This document shows positions 53,054-61,094 of a stretch of DNA of 64,000 nucleotides, one piece after another. The stretch is from the NCBI RefSeq assembly GCF_000467185.1, contig NZ_BATM01000008.1:243523-307522 (forward strand), given 5' to 3'. The notes under the pieces were generated by a model. The model saw only the letters and a program-made list of their open reading frames with translations, was not told where the DNA came from and did not search any database. This stretch comes from Vibrio ezurae NBRC 102218 (GTDB lineage: Bacteria > Pseudomonadota > Gammaproteobacteria > Enterobacterales > Vibrionaceae). Every line of letters begins with the position of its first letter. Within the stretch, counting starts at the first letter, position 1. A program made the position numbers and the translations under genes.

Positions 53054-54099
53054 TCGCCGATTCAAGTTATGTCACGTATCGATGGTATGCAGTACTCGGT
53101 GGTAGTGCGCTTATTGTTTCGATTTGGGCGGCGCTGACGTTAGGTGCCGTGAGCTTGTCTGTCGCCGATCTTTTTTCTTATTTAAAGTTATTGGTGCTTG
53201 AAGGGCCAGATAGCGCAGCGACTCATTATCCTTTGATCTCCGCCATTGTCGTGCACATACGTTTACCTAGAGTGATTGCGGCGATTGCTGCTGGCAGCGC
53301 GTTAGCACTGGCTGGGGCATGTACTCAAGGACTGTTTCGAAATCCGCTCGCGAGCCCTGATGTGCTTGGTGTTAGCGCAGGCAGCAGCTTTGGTGCTGTC
53401 ATCGCCATTACCACGGGCCTTTCATTAGCTCACCCGTTATGGACTCCAGTCATAGCGTGTCTAGGCGCTTTAATCTGCGCTATGTTTGTTTTTGTTCTCG
53501 CTAGAAACTCTAACAGCGGGCAAACCTTGTATCTGATTTTGGCGGGTCTCGCACTATCGTCTTTGCTCGGAGGCGCAACGTTAGGTGTGCTTCTTTTTGC
53601 GCGTCAATATGAAGTCAGTCAGTTTGTATTTTGGACGATGGGCGGGCTTGAAGGGCGTATCTGGGAGCAGATCATTTGGCCTTTGCCAGTGATTGTAGTG
53701 GCCTCTATTTGGTTATTGCGACATGCGCAGTGGCTTAACATATTGTCAATTGGTGATGAAGCGGCGCACGGGCTGGGCATGAATGTCAGTCGCAGTCGTT
53801 TTGCATTGTTGTTGTGCGCTTCATTGTTAACGGCTATGTCAATTGCGATTGCAGGTCCCATTGGTTTTATTGGTTTAATGGTGCCGCATTTAGTTCGAAT
53901 GTTAACTGGTGCTAATCATCTGAGTTTATTGCCTCTTTCTGCACTGTTTGGTGCAATATTCCTGTTAATTTGCGATCTTATTGGCCGTTATATCATTGCG
54001 CCATATGAGATAAAAGCAGGCATTATTACCGCTATTTTAGGAGGGATGTATTTCCTTTGGCTGGTGGTCAGTGTTCAAAAGCAGGGGAAATTACTGTGA
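53050..54099 (+). CDS. ABC transporter permease, FecCD/BtuC family
   Basis: Inner-membrane permease of 349 residues with about ten helices. Family signatures: LPRVIAAIAAGSALALAGACTQGLFRNPLASPDVLGVSAGSSFGAV, WTMGGLEGRIWEQI and GPIGFIGLMVPHLVRMLTGANH. It overlaps the receptor gene by four bases and the ATPase gene by four bases (GTGA), so the three are translated as a unit. Confidence 0.92.
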   Translation: MIADSSYVTYRWYAVLGGSALIVSIWAALTLGAVSLSVADLFSYLKLLVLEGPDSAATHYPLISAIVVHIRLPRVIAAIAAGSALALAGACTQGLFRNPLASPDVLGVSAGSSFGAVIAITTGLSLAHPLWTPVIACLGALICAMFVFVLARNSNSGQTLYLILAGLALSSLLGGATLGVLLFARQYEVSQFVFWTMGGLEGRIWEQIIWPLPVIVVASIWLLRHAQWLNILSIGDEAAHGLGMNVSRSRFALLLCASLLTAMSIAIAGPIGFIGLMVPHLVRMLTGANHLSLLPLSALFGAIFLLICDLIGRYIIAPYEIKAGIITAILGGMYFLWLVVSVQKQGKLL

Positions 54100-54890
54100 G
54101 TATTACAGCAAGTGATTATCCAGTACAGGTTGCAGATCTCAGCGTGTCGTTTAATGGCACTCAGGTGTTGCAAGAGATCAGCTTTGAACTTGAAAAGGGT
54201 TCGCTCATTGGCGTTATTGGGCCAAATGGCGCCGGCAAATCCAGTGTGCTAAAACATCTTTCAGGGTATTTGCCAGATAGTAAGGGCCGCGTTCGCTTAT
54301 TTGGAGAGCCTGTCTCTGAGCTACCTGCACATCAGCGGGCAACGTTGTTGAGCTATTTACCTCAGATTAATCGCGTTGAATTTCCGTACAAAGTTAGTGA
54401 ACTGGTCTCTCTTGGTTTAATGAACCATCACACGCTCACAAAAGACGATAAAAAACGAAGAATCAAAGGAGCGTTAACTCGGCTAAATATTCAGCACCTT
54501 GAAGACCGACGGGTTAATGAACTTTCGGGCGGTGAGCAACAACTAGTGCATCTGGCGCGTATCTTATTGCAAGATACCCCGGTTATTTTATTAGATGAAC
54601 CTTGTGCTAGCTTAGATATTGGTCACGAAGGGCAGCTAATGAACATTCTTTATAGCTTAGCGCAAGAAGGTAAAACCGTATTGGTTGCCCTACATAACTT
54701 AAATACGGCGGCTGAATTTTGCGACCGTTTATTGCTGTTAAATAAGGGACAACTTGTGGCAGATGGAATGCCAAGCTCTATTTTGACACAGCAACAAATC
54801 CAGCAAATATATCCCTATGAAGTCAAAGTCTCCACTAATGTTAGCACTGGTAATCCCAATATATTGGCGGTAAAGCGAGAGTCTTACTAA
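54096..54890 (+). CDS. ABC transporter ATP-binding protein, BtuD/FecE family
   Basis: ATPase of the importer, 264 residues from the GTG at 54096, which overlaps the permease stop; a frame open from 54057 lies inside the permease gene and is not family-like. Walker A GPNGAGKSS, Q-loop SYLPQINRVEFPYKV, signature LSGGEQQ, Walker B VILLDEPC, and the switch His in ALHNLN. AGGGG lies ahead of the GTG. Confidence 0.92.
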   Translation: MSITASDYPVQVADLSVSFNGTQVLQEISFELEKGSLIGVIGPNGAGKSSVLKHLSGYLPDSKGRVRLFGEPVSELPAHQRATLLSYLPQINRVEFPYKVSELVSLGLMNHHTLTKDDKKRRIKGALTRLNIQHLEDRRVNELSGGEQQLVHLARILLQDTPVILLDEPCASLDIGHEGQLMNILYSLAQEGKTVLVALHNLNTAAEFCDRLLLLNKGQLVADGMPSSILTQQQIQQIYPYEVKVSTNVSTGNPNILAVKRESY

Positions 54891-55035
54891 TATCACGCGT
54901 ATTAATCGACCACTGTGGTGGGCTGATATAGGGTAAGCGGTTAGATTTTAAGTGATGAACTCATTATTTCATTATTCTAGAATCAAAAACTTTAATGCAG
55001 TTATCGAGTACGATTCGTATTACTTCATGTTATAG

Positions 55036-55080
55036 AAACGCCTTAATAGATCTGATGAAACGGTCTATTAAGGCGTTTTT
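55036..55080 (+). terminator. Terminator of the ABC importer operon
   Basis: A 15-bp perfect stem, AAACGCCTTAATAGA / TCTATTAAGGCGTTT, with a 13-base loop and a T-run after it. The stem base also allows termination from the other side. Confidence 0.92.
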
Positions 55081-55176
55081 TATGGGCTAATCCAAATCTG
55101 AAAGAAAGTCAGTGGCTTGCGCCTAAGCGAACACTTTGATTCTTAGTGCTCTTTCAGTTGGAATTAACACGCGTGT

Positions 55177-56562
55177 TTATGATTGTTGAGTTGCCGTTTT
55201 CATTGCTAATGATTTATCAAAAAACAGCTTAGTTTCAGCAACCACGACTTGTCGTAATGCGATAAGTCCAATCAGGTTAGGGACAGCCATTAAACCATTT
55301 ACGATATCAGCGATTAACCAAATCATATCGAGTTTCATGAATGCACCGGAGAACACTAATGCGATAAAGATAATTTTGTACGGTAAGATGGCTTTGGTAC
55401 CGAACAGGTACACAACGCAACGCTCGCCGTAGTAGTTCCAACCTAAAATGGTGGTGAAGGCGAAGAACAACAAACCAACAGATACTAAGATAGGGCCTAG
55501 AACATCGGCGTTTAAACCCACAGCAAAGGCATGCGTCGTCATCATGGCGCCAGCAAGGTCGCTTTGCCATGCACCGGTAATAATTAAGGCAAGACCAGTC
55601 ATCGTACAGATAATGATGGTATCAAAGAAGGTACCTGTCATTGAGATCAAACCTTGGCGAGCGCATGAATCTGTTTTTGCCGCTGCCGCTGCCATTGGCG
55701 CGCTACCTAAACCTGATTCATTAGAGAATACGCCACGCGCGATACCCGATTGAATGGCAAGCATAACACTTGCGCCAAAGAAGCCACCACTTGCCGCTGT
55801 TGGCGTAAAGGCTGACACAATAACCAGTTCAATGGCCGATAACACTTGATCTGCGTTATTGATCAAAATACCTAAACAAGACACCACATAGATAACCGCC
55901 ATAGTCGGCACAACTTTACCCGCTACGCGAGAAATAGACTTGATGCCACCTAAGGTAACCATAGCAACTAGGATAGTTAGTACGATTGCTGCCATAGTAC
56001 GGTCTGCACCAAGCGTCACCTCTGATGCATCTAAAATAGCATTAACTTGAGGGAAAGTACCGATACCGAATAGAGCAACACCTAAGGCGAAAACGGCAAA
56101 TAATGTCGCTAAAAGCGGTGATTTTACGCCATCACGTAGATAGTACATTGGACCACCTAGCATGCCACCTTTGTCATCGGTAGTGCGGTATTTTACGGCG
56201 AGTAGACATTCGGCGTATTTTGTTGCCATACCAAATAGCGCAGCTAGCCACATCCAAAAGAGTGCGCCAGGGCCACCCAATTTAATCGCGGTCGCCACGC
56301 CCACAATATTACCTGTACCAATGGTGGCAGATAGGGCAGTACATAATGCCGCAAATGCGCTGACATCGCCTTTGGAATCTGTGTTGGACGACTTACTAAA
56401 GACCATTTTAAGGGCTGTAGGAAGGTGTCTAAACTGAATAAGGCCTAAACTGAAAGTGAAGTAAACGCCGGTACCAACCAATAGGATAAGCAGTGGTGGT
56501 CCCCAGACGAAACTGTCGATGGAGTGTAAAATAGTTTGTAGCGAAGATGGTGCAGGTGTCAT
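55177..56562 (-). CDS. Sodium:alanine/glycine symporter, AGCS family
   Basis: Sodium-coupled importer of glycine or alanine, 461 residues, about ten helices. Start is the ATG at 56562, preceded by AAGGGGAAAACC; the frame is open further upstream (56613) but without a site. Family features: LCTALSATIGTGNIVGVATAIKLGGPGALFWMW, YAECLLAVKYR, GMLGGPMYYLRDG and FSNESGLGSAPMAAAAAKT. A tandem glycine riboswitch precedes the gene, so expression should follow glycine level and glycine is the likely substrate. Confidence 0.93.
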   Translation of the reverse strand: MTPAPSSLQTILHSIDSFVWGPPLLILLVGTGVYFTFSLGLIQFRHLPTALKMVFSKSSNTDSKGDVSAFAALCTALSATIGTGNIVGVATAIKLGGPGALFWMWLAALFGMATKYAECLLAVKYRTTDDKGGMLGGPMYYLRDGVKSPLLATLFAVFALGVALFGIGTFPQVNAILDASEVTLGADRTMAAIVLTILVAMVTLGGIKSISRVAGKVVPTMAVIYVVSCLGILINNADQVLSAIELVIVSAFTPTAASGGFFGASVMLAIQSGIARGVFSNESGLGSAPMAAAAAKTDSCARQGLISMTGTFFDTIIICTMTGLALIITGAWQSDLAGAMMTTHAFAVGLNADVLGPILVSVGLLFFAFTTILGWNYYGERCVVYLFGTKAILPYKIIFIALVFSGAFMKLDMIWLIADIVNGLMAVPNLIGLIALRQVVVAETKLFFDKSLAMKTATQQS

Positions 56563-56652
56563 GGTTTTCCCCTTAATAAACAACATATAAGGAGAAGAGT
56601 GAACGCGGATCAAAAGAACTAAATTAACTAATAATGTGGTTAAACGCTATTT

Positions 56653-56853
56653 CACTCCTCTGTCCTTTTGCCTGAGAGTTTCACCCAAAATTGGGCTTGC
56701 TCCTTCGGCGGCCGACTGCTACATCAAAGTAGTACGGCTCTCTCCAGAGATTCCTCCAACTGCAGTCCTCACTTGTTTAAACAAGAACGTAAAAACAAGA
56801 ACCTGAAAGATTTACTTCTTCGGCGGACGTAATAAAACGTCACTCTCCTGCAG
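56653..56853 (-). ncRNA. Tandem glycine riboswitch
   Basis: On the minus strand two glycine aptamers follow each other. The first starts with GCAGGAGAGTGACG, has CGTCCGCCGAAGAAGTAA and ends with CTTTCAGGTTCTTG. The second has TGGAGAGAGCCG, then GGCCGCCGAAGGAGCAA and ends in ACTCTCAGGCAAAAGGACAG. These are the conserved GGAGAG, CCGAAG and CAGGCAAAAGGAC elements of the class, separated by the usual short linker. It lies about 90 bases upstream of the AGCS symporter gene. Whether it activates or represses is not clear; I see no strong terminator between it and the gene. Confidence 0.93.
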
Positions 56854-57041
56854 TTTTCATCGGAACTAGCGTAAAAACGCTAGGTTTGTAAGAAAGTTAC
56901 TTACAGGTCGCTAAAATATCATAAATACTTACAGATTCAAGGGGCTTATTGAAATTTCTTTTGTGTAAGAATAACTAAAACAAATACTTAACTGTTAAAC
57001 TTTACCTAATCCTAATATTTGTGACTGTGTAGGAAGGTAAG

Positions 57042-57200
57042 ATGACACGTTTGATTGCTATTGCCGTACTGGCTGTGTTGGCACTGCTGTTTGTGCGATA
57101 CAACACCAATGAAAAATTACAAAAATGGGTTGTCATTGTATTGCTCGGAGCGTTTGCTACCTATACTGCTGTATTGATGATGTCTGAATTAATCCGTTAG
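57042..57200 (+). CDS. Small two-helix membrane protein
   Basis: 52 residues: MTRLIAIAVLAVLALLFVRY, a polar NTNEKLQKW loop, and WVVIVLLGAFATYTAVLMMSELIR. AGGAAGG at 57031-57037 is an excellent ribosome site, so this is a real gene. Both ends should face the same side of the membrane. It ends 12 bases before the coiled-coil gene and is likely co-transcribed with it. No family recognised. Confidence 0.7.
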   Translation: MTRLIAIAVLAVLALLFVRYNTNEKLQKWVVIVLLGAFATYTAVLMMSELIR

Positions 57201-57212
57201 TGGAGAAGTGCT

Positions 57213-57923
57213 GTGTTCGATGAGAAGGTTGTGCGATTACGTCAGTTAGGAGTCACAAGAACTCATCTAGTGACAGGGATATTGTGCTTTGTATTTGGCG
57301 GCGCGGTAGGAGGGGCGTTGGTCATGCATACTGCATCGCATCAGGGTAAAACACACCAACAAGAGTTGCAGCGATTGTTAGATGAACAAAGCTCAATGGC
57401 GTCTAAAAATCACGATCTTGCTGCGAAACTTGAGACACAACAAGCTTCTAGTGATGCGCTTGGCGAGCAAAGTACTCAGTTAGAGCAGTCATTGGCAACA
57501 TTAAAAAAACAAAATGCCCAGCTAACTAAGCACAACAAACAGCTCACTGGCGAGGTGAGTTCACTAAAGAAAACCATCAGTTCGTTACAGACTGCTTCTT
57601 TAGAACAACAACATCAGAACCAAGCGTTGCAGGGGACGGTAGATAAACAAAACCACATACTCACTCAGTCTAAAGAGTATTTTCAAGGGCAATTGAAACT
57701 TCAGCAGCAGATCCACGACCTCAACGCACAACGAGAAAAACTCATCGTAACCTTTAATAATTTAGTCAAAGAGTGTCAGGTATACACAGACGGAAAAAGC
57801 TGGGATGCAAAATCAGACTCGTGCGAAAGAAAACAAAAGGCGTCTGATCGTCTAAAAGCGATAGATAAAAGCATCAATTTAAAACAGTCACAAATGGATA
57901 GTTTGGGCAATGAGGCTAAGTAA
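57213..57923 (+). CDS. Membrane-anchored coiled-coil protein
   Basis: 236 residues from a GTG with GGAG ahead of it. One N-terminal membrane helix (about 19-40, LVTGILCFVFGGAVGGALVMHTA) is followed by a long Gln/Lys/Leu-rich coiled coil (about 45-170) and a short C-terminal part with two Cys (KECQVYTDGKSWDAKSDSCER) that could pair in an oxidising compartment. Orientation suggests a periplasmic coiled coil. I recognise no functional domain. Such proteins are sometimes mislabelled as ParA-like; no ATPase motif is present. Confidence 0.8.
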   Translation: MFDEKVVRLRQLGVTRTHLVTGILCFVFGGAVGGALVMHTASHQGKTHQQELQRLLDEQSSMASKNHDLAAKLETQQASSDALGEQSTQLEQSLATLKKQNAQLTKHNKQLTGEVSSLKKTISSLQTASLEQQHQNQALQGTVDKQNHILTQSKEYFQGQLKLQQQIHDLNAQREKLIVTFNNLVKECQVYTDGKSWDAKSDSCERKQKASDRLKAIDKSINLKQSQMDSLGNEAK

Positions 57924-58026
57924 ACGTTTGACTTAAACTATATTGCGATGCTTTGCTTCTTGAGCTTTACCTTGGGGAAAAAAAGCATAACATAGGGCCA
58001 AGATCTTTTTACCGGACAGTTATGCA

Positions 58027-58653
58027 ATGTCACTTCATCTTTGGTTCTCATTATTTGTTATTTGTTTGCTTGGCGCCATGTCTCCCGGCCCAAGTCTAGC
58101 CACGGTCAGTAAACATACTTTAGCCGGCGGACGACTTAATGGTTTAGCCGCTGCTTGGGCGCACTCTTTTGGTATTGCATTTTACGCGTTTATCACCGTT
58201 ATTGGACTGGCTGTTGTCCTGCATAAATCCGAAGCCCTTTTTGTCTCCATTTCCCTATTAGGCGCCGCCTACCTTGCATATTTGGGCTGGAAATCTTTAA
58301 CGTCAAATGGAGGGATTGCGAGCACCCTAGAGGCGGGTAAAGCGGTCAGCGTTAAAGAGTCAGCCAAAGAAGGGCTGTTGATTTCATTACTTAATCCCAA
58401 AATAGCGTTATTTTTTATTGCGTTGTTTAGTCAGTTTGTTGCAGTAGGTAATAGTGTGGGCGCTAAAGCCATTGTGGTTGCTACGCCTATGCTAGTAGAT
58501 GGTTTATGGTATACCTTCATTACTTTGGTACTTTCTAGTCCATTATTGTTTGAGCGTCTAAAAGCGAAAGGCAAACTTATTGATCAACTGTCAGGTATCG
58601 TGTTAATCGCTTTGGCTTGTCGAGTAGTGTGGCAAAATGTCGGATATTTTTAA
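58027..58653 (+). CDS. LysE/RhtB family exporter
   Basis: 208 residues, about six helices. N-terminal MSPGPSLATVSKHTLAGGRLNGLAAAWAHSFGIAFYA, then SLLGAAYLAYLGWKSL and LLNPKIALFFIALFSQF. A second LysE-type exporter in this window, not closely similar to the one at 50.7 kb. The stop lies inside the next gene (17-base overlap), so the acetyltransferase is translated with it. Confidence 0.9.
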   Translation: MSLHLWFSLFVICLLGAMSPGPSLATVSKHTLAGGRLNGLAAAWAHSFGIAFYAFITVIGLAVVLHKSEALFVSISLLGAAYLAYLGWKSLTSNGGIASTLEAGKAVSVKESAKEGLLISLLNPKIALFFIALFSQFVAVGNSVGAKAIVVATPMLVDGLWYTFITLVLSSPLLFERLKAKGKLIDQLSGIVLIALACRVVWQNVGYF

Positions 58654-59116
58654 GATAAGAAGAGCGCAACCTACCGATAAAGCGGCTTTGTTAAATGTGT
58701 GGCACGCATTGTATCAATGGCATCATATGCATTGTGAAGAGATGATAAAGCCTCCTTGCATTAAAGAGCTTGATGCAGAAATTGAAAGCTATTTATCGAC
58801 GTTAGATTGTTGTATTTTTTTGCTTGAGGTGAAAGGGGCTGTCGCTGGGTTTATTTCAGGGCAATTGTGTCAAATGCATTCACCCCTTTTGAGCTCGCAA
58901 ACGGTAGGTAGCATTGATCACTGGTTTGTAGAGCAGCGTTATCGAAAAATGGGGGGCGGCATAGCGCTTCTTGAACGTTTACAGAGTGAATTTTCAGATC
59001 ATGGCGCTGTGCGAGTTAACGCGGAGGTGTGGGGATTTAATGAAAGTGCGCTTTGTGTGTACCGTAAGCATGGATTTAAAACGCACATTCATTGCATGAC
59101 TAAATCTATCGTGTAA
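58637..59116 (+). CDS. GNAT family N-acetyltransferase
   Basis: 159 residues. Acetyl-CoA loop EQRYRKMGGGIALLERL, with a changed Q/R-x-x-G-x-G pattern (R-K-M-G-G-G), and ALCVYRKHGFK near the C-terminus. It begins inside the LysE-type exporter gene. Coupling of an acetyltransferase to an amino acid exporter suggests action on the same compound, for example detoxification or export of an acetylated product (inference). Confidence 0.83.
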   Translation: MSDIFKIRRAQPTDKAALLNVWHALYQWHHMHCEEMIKPPCIKELDAEIESYLSTLDCCIFLLEVKGAVAGFISGQLCQMHSPLLSSQTVGSIDHWFVEQRYRKMGGGIALLERLQSEFSDHGAVRVNAEVWGFNESALCVYRKHGFKTHIHCMTKSIV

Positions 59117-59147
59117 TTGATTCTCAGTTTATCGGATGCAGACTCAC

Positions 59148-59951
59148 TTAAAGCACAAATTTTTCAATGGCGGTTGCGACGCCTGATTCATTGTTACTGT
59201 CAGTAATATGATCTGCTAATGACTTGGTTTCGTCGTCGGCATTTTGCATCGCGACCGCTAGACCGGCATATTTCAACATATCATGATCGTTACCCGCATC
59301 CCCAATACACATCACTTCGCTTTGCTTTATGCCTAAGTGTTGAGCAAGGGTTTGTACGCCAGTGCCTTTATTACTGAGTGGGTTACAAAACTCAAGAAAG
59401 AAGGGGGCGCTACGCACAACGGAGTAATCGCGTCTTAACGACTCTGGAAGGGTATCGGCTATTTGTTGCAACACTTCAACGGGGTCAACTAGCATGGTTT
59501 TGATGATTGGATGTGAGTCGTCAAGAGTCTCGAAATCCATCACCGTTACGTTTAAACCATTGATTTTGGCTTCATGTTGAGTGTAATAGCTATCTTTTGG
59601 GGTAATTAAGCCGTGTATTTTACTAAATGCCTGACAATTGCAGTTACGTTCTTGGGCTAGCTGGTAGATACGTTTTGCATCCGATCCAGCAATCAAACGC
59701 TCACTAATGATCTTACCTGTACCAACGTTTTTAATTACCGCAGAGTTATAACACAGCACATAGTCTTCATCGCTGTCCATTCCCAGCTGATGTAGGCTAT
59801 CGAGCATACCTTCTAATGGGCGACCAGAGGCAAGTACGACGGTGACACCTTTTGATCTTGCATCAAAAATCGCTTGCTTATTTCGGTCTGAAATCACTTT
59901 ATCGGTGTTGAGTAAGGTGCCATCCATGTCGATAGCAATTAGCTTATACAT
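59148..59951 (-). CDS. yidA: Cof-type HAD phosphatase (YidA-like)
   Basis: Cytosolic HAD hydrolase for sugar phosphates, 267 residues. HAD motif I IAIDMDGTLLNTDK at the N-terminus, motif II VVLASGRPLEGM, motif III with Lys in PLSNKGTG, and motif IV CIGDAGNDHDMLKYAG. A Cof-type C2b cap lies between. Closest to YidA of E. coli by the motif set; Asp9-type nucleophile intact. Confidence 0.88.
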   Translation of the reverse strand: MYKLIAIDMDGTLLNTDKVISDRNKQAIFDARSKGVTVVLASGRPLEGMLDSLHQLGMDSDEDYVLCYNSAVIKNVGTGKIISERLIAGSDAKRIYQLAQERNCNCQAFSKIHGLITPKDSYYTQHEAKINGLNVTVMDFETLDDSHPIIKTMLVDPVEVLQQIADTLPESLRRDYSVVRSAPFFLEFCNPLSNKGTGVQTLAQHLGIKQSEVMCIGDAGNDHDMLKYAGLAVAMQNADDETKSLADHITDSNNESGVATAIEKFVL

Positions 59952-59969
59952 TATTAGACCCAGTAAAAA

Positions 59970-59997
59970 AGAAAACCCCTACAATAATTGCAGGGGT
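59970..59997 (-). terminator. Terminator of the DUF2750 gene
   Basis: ACCCCT / AGGGGT stem extended by partial pairing. On the minus strand it is followed by a TTTTCTTTTTT run. Confidence 0.75.
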
Positions 59998-60013
59998 ATA
60001 GAATATAGAATGA

Positions 60014-60364
60014 TTAAAGGTAAAGTTTAGCCAGTGCTTCTGGTTCTACTTCTTTGCCTTCAAGTTCGGCATTCCAGTTGGTACCGATTAACACGCCGTC
60101 TTCTGAAAGTGTGATTAGCCAATCTTCTACAAAAATATCAAGAGGGATTTCAGTGACTTCGAAATCGGCCCACTCTTCAACATTGTGATATTCCGCATCA
60201 GCACGGTTAGACCAAAATGGCATGACTTCGCACTCTTCAAATTCGCTTGAATCGCAGGCTAACCAGCCGTCTTCGTTTTTAAGACCCCAAACAAGATTCT
60301 CTTTTTTACTTTGTTCGATGAACAAGTCTAGATTTTGTTGAATATCGTTGCTTAATTGGCTCAT
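60014..60364 (-). CDS. DUF2750 family protein
   Basis: 116 residues, acidic and soluble. The sequence FIEQSKKENLVWGLKNEDGWLACDS, VMPFWSNRADAEYH and LISE-like DGVLIGTNWNAELEGKEVEP matches what I know of DUF2750. Function unknown. It has its own terminator and is a single-gene unit. Confidence 0.78.
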   Translation of the reverse strand: MSQLSNDIQQNLDLFIEQSKKENLVWGLKNEDGWLACDSSEFEECEVMPFWSNRADAEYHNVEEWADFEVTEIPLDIFVEDWLITLSEDGVLIGTNWNAELEGKEVEPEALAKLYL

Positions 60365-60442
60365 GGTTTTTTCCTAACAGTGTGATATGTCGGGTATTTT
60401 AGCACGCTTATAGGGTACATGGGATTATTTAGCAAGATAGGA

Positions 60443-60470
60443 ACAAAAAAGCTGAGTTTTTACTCAGCTT
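60443..60470 (-). terminator. Terminator of the OmpA-like lipoprotein gene
   Basis: AAGCTGAGT / ACTCAGCTT stem with a T4 loop; on the minus strand TTTTTTGTTCC follows. Confidence 0.88.
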
Positions 60471-60496
60471 CTTGCTTATTAGGGGGGCGATAATGG

Positions 60497-61093
60497 TTAT
60501 TTAGGTAATGTAGTAAAAATTGTCCACTCCTTCACAAAGTCGCCTTTAAAGCCAACAACTTTGGCTTCAACGCGTCTTTCCAGAGCTTCATCGATGGGAT
60601 TGTCATCATCGGTGTCATCTTCACCATGACCAATAATAACGACACGACTGGGATCAACGCCAAACCCTATCAGCTTATCTTGCACAAGCAGTGCTCGGTT
60701 GCGCGACAGATTTAAGTTGTATTGTCTATCACCTGGATTACTGGCAAAACCTTTAATTTCAATTGAGGTTTCGGGATATTGTTTTAAAAACTCCGCCATA
60801 CCCTCAATTTGCCCACGAAATACCGGGTGTACATCAGTGGAATTGTGTTCAAATAAGATTTTAAGGTTCTGTTCTTGAGAGACTTCAATACGCTCTTCAC
60901 AACCGTCGTTACTGACCCTTGCACTACTTGGAGTACCAGGGCATTTGTCTCGAGCGTTAATGACGCCATCACGGTCAAAATCACGCAAATCTGCTTGTTG
61001 GTCTGGTAGCGGAGTGTCGATATACTCTTCGGTGTCGTTGGCACATCCAACTATAGTGAAAGAGATGACAGACGCTAAAATTAATTTATTCAT
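60497..61093 (-). CDS. OmpA-family lipoprotein
   Basis: 198 residues from the ATG at 61093, with GGAG in the last codons of tolC. The lipobox is TIVGC, then a linker with a thrombospondin-type calcium repeat (DFDRDGVINARDKCPGTP) and a C-terminal OmpA domain that binds peptidoglycan (SIEIKGFASNPGDRQYNLNLSRNRALLVQDKLI). A start 13 codons earlier is inside tolC and unlikely. Co-translated with the TolC-like gene; such pairs are usual beside LapA-type adhesins. Confidence 0.88.
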   Translation of the reverse strand: MNKLILASVISFTIVGCANDTEEYIDTPLPDQQADLRDFDRDGVINARDKCPGTPSSARVSNDGCEERIEVSQEQNLKILFEHNSTDVHPVFRGQIEGMAEFLKQYPETSIEIKGFASNPGDRQYNLNLSRNRALLVQDKLIGFGVDPSRVVIIGHGEDDTDDDNPIDEALERRVEAKVVGFKGDFVKEWTIFTTLPK

Positions 61094-61094
61094 T

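Noticed and set aside
57213..57923. ParA-like partition protein label for the coiled-coil protein.
   Set aside because: There is no Walker motif; the protein is a membrane helix plus coiled coil.
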